NCBI GenBank assembly: GCA_002633005.1
Contig: NMRA01000211.1
Span: 290,433-354,432 of the forward strand
Length of the DNA stretch: 64,000 bases
Source of the DNA: Phoronis australis
Lineage: Eukaryota; Phoronida; Phoronidae
Reading direction: 5' to 3'
Position numbers and translations under genes: made by a program. The notes under the pieces were generated by a model. It was not told the origin of the DNA and did not search any database. It was given only the letters and a program-made list of their open reading frames with translations. Positions 59,601 through 64,000 of the stretch are shown in pieces. How positions within the stretch are numbered: position 1 is the stretch's first letter; each line of letters starts with the position of its first letter.

Positions 59601-62600
59601 ATAACACCTGAAAGGATGTTATGGACAACATTGTGACAATGAAAACTGATATGATGTGCTCTGGCCTTTATCCTGCTTACCGTATTTTTTAGTCAATATG
59701 TACCTTTACAAAATATATATGTGGGTATCTCATTACAGTCAAGCTATAGTATAATAGGATGGTTCAGAATGACACAGTAGTACAAGAATCAATAAATCTA
59801 TTACTGGACTTACGGTACGTGGAGATGGCTACGTTGCGTCCTCCTCTCGAGGACTTCATCAGGCCACTGCGTTGTCATGTGACTTGTCATGTGATCTGTC
59901 GTACAGTTTCCGCGGGATTCTCTTCAGCGCCCTATCCAACCAGCATTGGAGGTCCAGTTATGGGGATTGCTATGATTCTGCAGTTTTTAGTCACATGGCT
60001 TCCACAGACCACTCTTTTGCCATGGAAGCTGTGAAGATCCTGGATAAGGAAGAGAATTGGTTTCGGAGAGGGGTCAAAGAAGCTATCTACGAGAGAATTG
60101 AGAATCCTAGCCTCAATAGACAGGGAGGCTGCAGTTTCACTTACCTAGGACATGGGATAGGGCGCTGAAGAGAATCCCGCAGAAACTGTATGACAGATCA
60201 CATGACAAGTCACGTGACAACTCAGTAGCCAGATGAAGTCCTCGAGAGGAGGACGCAACGTAGCCATCTCCACGTACCGTAAGTCCAGTTATAGATTTAT
60301 TGATTCTTATACTATGACCCAACTGGATGACTGAAAACATTCATCGTATGACACAGTAGTACTTGACTCTCGCCGCATATACCCACAATGATGTAACATG
60401 CGTTGAGCAGTTGTCTGGCCTCATTTTCTCTCCTTTGGAGTTTGTCACGTTATTTGTTGTTGCTTTGCTTTTTTCAAGTTTTTCTTAGTTGGATGAACTG
60501 TATTCAACCATCCAATGTTATCAACGTTTCTTGCTGTGCTGTGGGATGCAACTGCAACAGCAGAAAGTTGGTTTATCTTGAAAAGCACCAGTGAATACAA
60601 TTTTGTCTGACATGATTCCTAAAACCAGCCAGAAATTTCTGATATGAGGCCAATATACGGCAGCCCATTTTTCTACCTCCATGACAAAAGAGATTTTTAT
60701 TCATGACTGTCACTTACCTTAATTATCTGATATGAAATAACTAAATGTTGCACTATTTTTGTAGTCTTGAAAACTAAGTTGCCAACACTTATTTGTAATT
60801 GATGAGATTTTATAATTAATAATATTAAGAAATGCCTGCTGGATATAGCAAAGCCCAACCTGTGAACTATTGTTTAGTGGAAGGCTCTTAGTTTCATAAC
60901 CTGTTTGTCACCTTTGAACATGCTGCAGATTTTGAAAGTTTGTTTTAGATTAAGTCTTTCATCACACTTAGTGACCCACAAAAAGACTTTATCATGTATC
61001 ACTATGTAAATATAGGGGGCTTTACTCAATTTTGGTTTGAACTATTTCAGGCTTATCACTACAGGTCAGTTGTCCACAGCATTTTAAAATGTTGAATAAA
61101 TTTAATTTTTGCTTCTTTTCAGTTCTTGTGTTTTTGACGTTTTTGAGTTCACGCTACATGTAATTTATTTTTGTTTACTAAATTGTGTTTATTTATTTTT
61201 TATTTTCAGTTATTGCGATGTTCATACTTGGAGACAATCCTTGTACGACCCAAGTGCTAAGTCAGTATTTGCTGTAGAAGATCAACAGTTGGACCAAGAA
61301 TCTGACGCAGACCAAGACGCAGGGGACACAGATGATGAACTGATTCAGAGTTTCGGGGACGAACGTGACTTTCAAAAATTAATGGGGGATCATTCCGAGA
61401 TAAGTCCTATAAAACCAACGGAAAACCCGAATTTCAACATCACTGCTGAAGTCAATATCATGGCATTATCTGAGAATAAAGAGAATGCCTCAGGGGAGCC
61501 TTGTGATGCGGACGGTGCCAGTAATGGCTCTGGAACAACAGGGGGCACTGATAAGACAGCCTCGAGTGGAAGCGGTGGCTCAGGTACTGACATCTAGATT
61601 TTTGTTGTATTTCAAATTGAGCCCTTGTTGTATTTAGTAATACAAAAATGTATATTCCTTTGTGGTCAGTATTAAAATGATATTAAATGTTGTTTTCGTG
61701 GTACCACTCAAAGTTAACTTCATCCCGTGATATTGTTCAATTTTTTTATCTCTTGAAAGTTAAAGGCATTACTCATCTAAAAACCACGACATCTTCATTG
61801 TGTCACAAGAAGGGTATTGTGGTTTACATTGAAAATTTACTGCTAATTCCCTTGTCCACAGCCACACTCATTCTTGCCCATTTAACAAACTTTTCAGGGA
61901 AATTCAGTTTCTTGATTGGTACTTTTGAGTATTGAAGAGGATTACTTTGTTTTAAAGATTTTAGAAATCTGTCTGGTGCTAAGTGTCTGTCAATAAGCTA
62001 AAAGGTGATTTAGTATCCTTTTTCATTTTTTAATAACTTAAGGAGACATTGCGTTCTAATAATTGATTTGATACAATTGTTGAATGGTTTTGTTGTCTAG
62101 AAAATTTTTTGTTTTCGCCTGGTTCGCTATGGAATGTGCTTTTAATGTTTGACCAACATTACAAGTATTACTTACATACCAGTAGCAATAATGTATGGGT
62201 TGGAATACGAGAGGGTAGAAAGGTTTCCGTTGCTACCTCTCTAAATTCCAGCCACAGTTCCATAAACCCCACTGCCAGACAAGCAACACTAAGTCCATGG
62301 TACAAATTCCAGACATGTGACCCTAAACTCCTCTCATGCTCCGGATTACCCAGTGATCAAACTCCATACCTGGACCTCACAGTCCGCGTGAGGAATATAG
62401 ACTGTGAGTCTGGAGTTTGGTCACCTTGTATGGAGCATTTGTGTGGATGTTTGTGTGTAGTTTATGATTGTAGGTCTAGAATTTGTACCAAAAGTTCAGT
62501 GTTTGTTGCGGGACTAGGGTTTAGGAGATTATGTTCGAATTTTAGAAATGCATCTATGGACTGTTTTATATTGCCTAAATATAACTGAGATCACAACTCT

Positions 62601-63663
62601 TACTGCACTGAATATTTCCGAAGAAAATGAGCAACAGAATGTTTTAAGCTCAAGTTGTGAACAATTTTATTTTTCTTTAATAACTGTCTATCTTATTATA
62701 GTTGATTAAACATAACAGCGTGGTTAGAAGTTGTTGTTTTTTCATTGCTTTGTGTTAGTATTAGTTTTAGTTTAAACTCATTTTGTATTCTTTTGCTAAG
62801 ATGAATAAATCCTTTAAAGCTTGAGTTGTAGATTCTTTAATTTAGAGAGCATTGTCCATAGTCAGTATTAGGCAGAAGAAAAAGATTCGATTCACTTTTG
62901 AAAAGGTGAGCTTTATTCTCATTGATAGGCAAAGCATTTTAAAACATTTGGATGAACATAAGCAGATGATTAAAAATCTGTGTCATAAATTTTTTTTAAT
63001 ACTATCATCTGGGGACTTTTGAGTAAAAAAGTATGTTTGTGTAAAAGGAATGCTCTCTAGATTAAGATATCTACACTGTCATAAATATCTCTGAAAATAT
63101 TTTGCAAAATTCAATATTGACTTGCTTTGTTGCCATTTGTTTTATAATGCTTTGCTGTTACTTTTATCTATATATATATATTAAAATATATTAAAACAAG
63201 TTTCCTAGTTTTAACCAATGTTTACTTCTGTTGAAATTACATTTTGATTTAATAGACCATAAATTTCATTCTGTTGAATTGATTTTTATAGTACGGTGTC
63301 AATCTATCTTCTTATTTCCACTTCCAGCTTTATGTTTTTGGTTTTAAGGTTTTTTTTTGATTCTTACCATTCAGTATTAGCAATGTTATATGCAAGTTAT
63401 TTTTTGTTCTGATACAACATTGTAGTTTGCTTACTGGAGTGAAGATAACTCATGTTACATCATGTAAACTTCCTGGATTGTTCATTTATGATTGTTTTTT
63501 TACATCCAGGTTCCGGGAGTCAGTCAAACAATGGGAAGCCAGTAAAGAGATCAAAGAAATCCCCTGATTCTAATGGAGCAGGGAATCCTCGGGGTGCTGT
63601 TAGGATCAACCTTGGGAATCAACATCCAACATTCTACATTGGAGGAGGAAACGGTGTTTCCCT
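56490..63663 (+). CDS. NlpC/P60-like protein with probable C-terminal TTL-type ligase, partial
   Basis: Five exons join in consistent phase: 56490-56640, 57321-57524, 57853-58042, 61210-61583, 63510-63663; every boundary is GT/AG. The first three encode a helical basic/acidic lead (DEIREARRMKELELQ) followed by an NlpC/P60-like papain-fold domain: DCCGLV (candidate catalytic Cys after Asp), PGDLVFI (the family's PGDLVFF strand) and HVEVWLG (candidate catalytic His). The fourth encodes an acidic, Ser/Gly-rich linker. The fifth ends RINLGNQHPTFYIGGGNGVS, which I recall as the entry to a tubulin-tyrosine-ligase-like ATP-grasp domain in uncharacterised animal proteins; that domain would lie beyond the right edge. 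The start may be exon 19764-19988. The substrate is unknown; the fold implies amide-bond cleavage, and a ligase domain would imply amide-bond formation. Confidence 0.7.
57321..57524 (+). CDS. NlpC/P60-like gene, catalytic-Cys exon
   Basis: A TTTTTTAG acceptor and an AAAA|GTATGA donor bound the exon. It contains SPLFLDCCGLVRRAMRDL, where Cys after Asp in DCCGLV corresponds to the nucleophile motif D-C-S-G-L/F-V of NlpC/P60 enzymes, and LPGDLVFIAATYF, the conserved Gly-Asp-Leu-Val-Phe strand. Between them is a family-specific block FGFKIGQWNQAYQYDTLP. Confidence 0.75.
57853..58042 (+). CDS. NlpC/P60-like gene, catalytic-His exon
   Basis: A CTTTTTAG acceptor and an AAAG|GTTTGT donor bound the exon. 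HDMVHVEVWLGDGPKTIGAR carries His before V-E-V-W-L-G, the place of the second catalytic residue in the family (H-V-G-I-Y-L-G). It continues RWQKGKVQVFDSYDF and ends SIDTWLKGICK. All expected strands of the small peptidase fold appear to be present, so there is no sign of a broken active site. Confidence 0.75.
58466..58560 (+). repeat. Dispersed ATGGCNGACAAGTGAAA repeat, intronic copy
   Basis: GTGCAATATGGCAGAATAAG is followed by GGTTTTATCATTTTTTCCCT and AT-rich sequence. It is preceded by AAAATTCTCCAGTTAGG, as in other copies. Confidence 0.5.
59769..60362 (+). mobile_element. 5'-truncated Penelope-like element with GIY-YIG fragment and inverted arms
   Basis: The body (59784-60347) is flanked by exact 15-bp duplications ATGACACAGTAGTAC at 59769-59783 and 60348-60362. 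It carries inverted arms of about 150 bp (59784-59940 and about 60165-60309) and a 38-bp one-sided tail (60310-60347). Between the arms is an open stretch encoding HSFAMEAVKILDKEENWF and RRGVKEAIYERIENPSLNRQ, typical of the C-terminal GIY-YIG endonuclease of Penelope-like retroelements (the Glu in KEAI is the expected catalytic position). The reverse transcriptase is missing, so it is a dead insertion in the intron between exons 57853-58042 and 61210-61583. Confidence 0.7.
59833..59862 (-). ncRNA. Hammerhead-ribozyme-like core in left arm
   Basis: On the minus strand: CTGATGA, a bulged A, GTCCTC, loop GAGAG, GAGGAC (perfect 6-bp stem II), then GCAAC where the hammerhead consensus has GAAAC. 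Penelope-like elements are known to carry hammerhead motifs in their terminal repeats. The A-to-C change and the unclear stem I suggest a decayed, probably inactive copy. The same core occurs inverted in the right arm at 60230-60259 with CAGATGA instead of CTGATGA. Confidence 0.45.
60395..60720 (+). repeat. Dispersed repeat with THAP-like fragment, copy 3
   Basis: It shows TTTGGAGTTTGTCACGTTAT, TTTTTCAAGTTTTTCTTAG, a core translating to VSCCAVGCNCNSRKLVYLEK and the tail CATGACAAAAGAGATTTTTA, the same order as at 6715-7060. CCAVGC followed by a Ser/Arg/Lys run resembles the start of a THAP zinc finger. It begins only about 35 bp after the Penelope-like insertion. Confidence 0.5.
61210..61583 (+). 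CDS. NlpC/P60-like gene, acidic and Ser/Gly-rich linker exon
   Basis: A TTATTTTCAG acceptor and a CAG|GTACTG donor bound the exon. It begins SYCDVHTWRQSLYDPSAKSV, then becomes strongly acidic (DQESDADQDAGDTDDEL) and ends in Gly/Ser/Thr low complexity (SGTTGGTDKTASSGSGGS). It looks like a flexible tether between the peptidase part and the next domain. Confidence 0.65.
62101..62403 (+). CDS. Possible cassette exon, weakly supported
   Basis: A TTGTTGTCTAG acceptor and an ACT|GTGAGT donor enclose 303 nt open in the one frame that fits both neighbours (phase 1 in, phase 1 out). It would add about 101 residues including LSPWYKFQTCDPKLLSCSGL. However, the right part coincides with one arm of an imperfect palindrome (62230-62560), so the open frame may be a by-product of a foldback insertion. 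It could be an exonised repeat or chance. Confidence 0.2.
62230..62560. repeat. Imperfect palindrome of about 330 bp
   Basis: The left arm block TAAGTCCATGGTACAAATTC is mirrored by GAATTTGTACCAAAAGTTCA on the right, and TGCTCCGGATTACCCAGTGA by CACCTTGTATGGAGCA. The centre is near 62395. The arms have diverged substantially. It is a foldback element within the intron between exons 61210-61583 and 63510-63663, locally richer in GC than its surroundings. Confidence 0.55.
63166..63200. repeat. AT microsatellite
   Basis: An (AT)n-rich run TATCTATATATATATATTAA with ATATATT repeats lies in the last visible intron. Confidence 0.7.
63510..63663 (+). CDS. NlpC/P60-like gene, last visible exon
   Basis: A TTTTTTACATCCAG acceptor and a CCT|GTAAGT donor bound the exon. 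It runs from a basic, Ser-rich piece (NNGKPVKRSKKSPDSNGAGN) to RINLGNQHPTFYIGGGNGVS. The final block is hydrophobic and glycine-rich, unlike the linker, and appears to open a folded domain; I infer TTL-like ATP-grasp. The gene continues past 64,000. Confidence 0.65.
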
Positions 63664-64000
63664 GTAAGTCGTAAAATACGTACTTGTTGTGGTCATTGTA
63701 TCTGTTAGATAATCCGTCAGTACGAAATAGAAGTATGAGACGGAAACGGAAAGCAACCCGTAAGTCAGAGATTTGTAACATGCCTGAGCAAAAGAATGCA
63801 GTGACTTAGTCTTTGTAATATACAGCACTTAGTGATCTTAATGCCCCCAGAGAATGTAAAATGTAAAAGGGGAGAGTGTGTCATAAATTTTAGCTTTTAT
63901 TTTTGTCCCAAATTTTTTTTAGTAATTTTGATTTTGTTGGGTTGCTGTATGAACTCCTTGAACTCCATTTTCTAGTTTCTCATATACTGTAAATAGGATT

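Overview
This is animal nuclear DNA. It is AT-rich, the genes are split into short exons with GT-AG splice sites, introns reach tens of kilobases, and the non-coding part is full of old transposon debris. The gene content (a TP53BP1 homologue; an NlpC/P60-like protein of metazoan type) and the repeats (tRNA-derived SINEs, a LINE tail, a Penelope-like fragment, many hairpin MITEs) suggest a marine invertebrate, perhaps a non-vertebrate deuterostome. The species cannot be fixed from sequence alone. No bacterial operon, CRISPR array or rRNA gene is visible.

Region 1 (1-14,804, minus strand): the 5' half of a TP53BP1 (53BP1) homologue. I trace 16 coding exons, all with consistent splice phases, giving about 613 residues of the disordered N-terminal region with about 20 S/T-Q sites. 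The start codon is at 14,801-14,803. The oligomerisation, Tudor and BRCT regions must lie beyond the left edge. Introns carry a 208-bp hairpin element, a THAP-like repeat fragment, a TG microsatellite and a 71-bp tandem duplication.

Region 2 (about 14,805-19,763): a repeat-dense gap between two divergent transcription units. It holds two tRNA-like SINE types, a hairpin, a GGCT minisatellite and a TATA/CCAAT promoter-like block with LTR character. A quieter stretch with an inverted CCAAT box precedes the next gene.

Region 3 (19,764-56,489, plus strand): a good first coding exon (19,764-19,988) followed by about 36 kb with almost no convincing coding sequence. The stretch contains a 910-bp near-palindrome with TTAA ends, a 515-bp MITE, copies of a roughly 230-bp inverted-repeat MITE family, tandem duplications, a LINE 3' end and copies of a dispersed repeat of roughly 100 bp or more.

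Region 4 (56,490-64,000, plus strand): five phase-consistent exons of a protein with an NlpC/P60-like cysteine peptidase fold, then a long acidic/Ser-Gly linker, then what looks like the start of a second domain (probably TTL/ATP-grasp ligase) running off the right edge. One intron holds a 5'-truncated Penelope-like element with 15-bp target-site duplications and hammerhead-ribozyme-like cores in its inverted arms. The two genes have no evident functional link; they appear to be divergently arranged neighbours.
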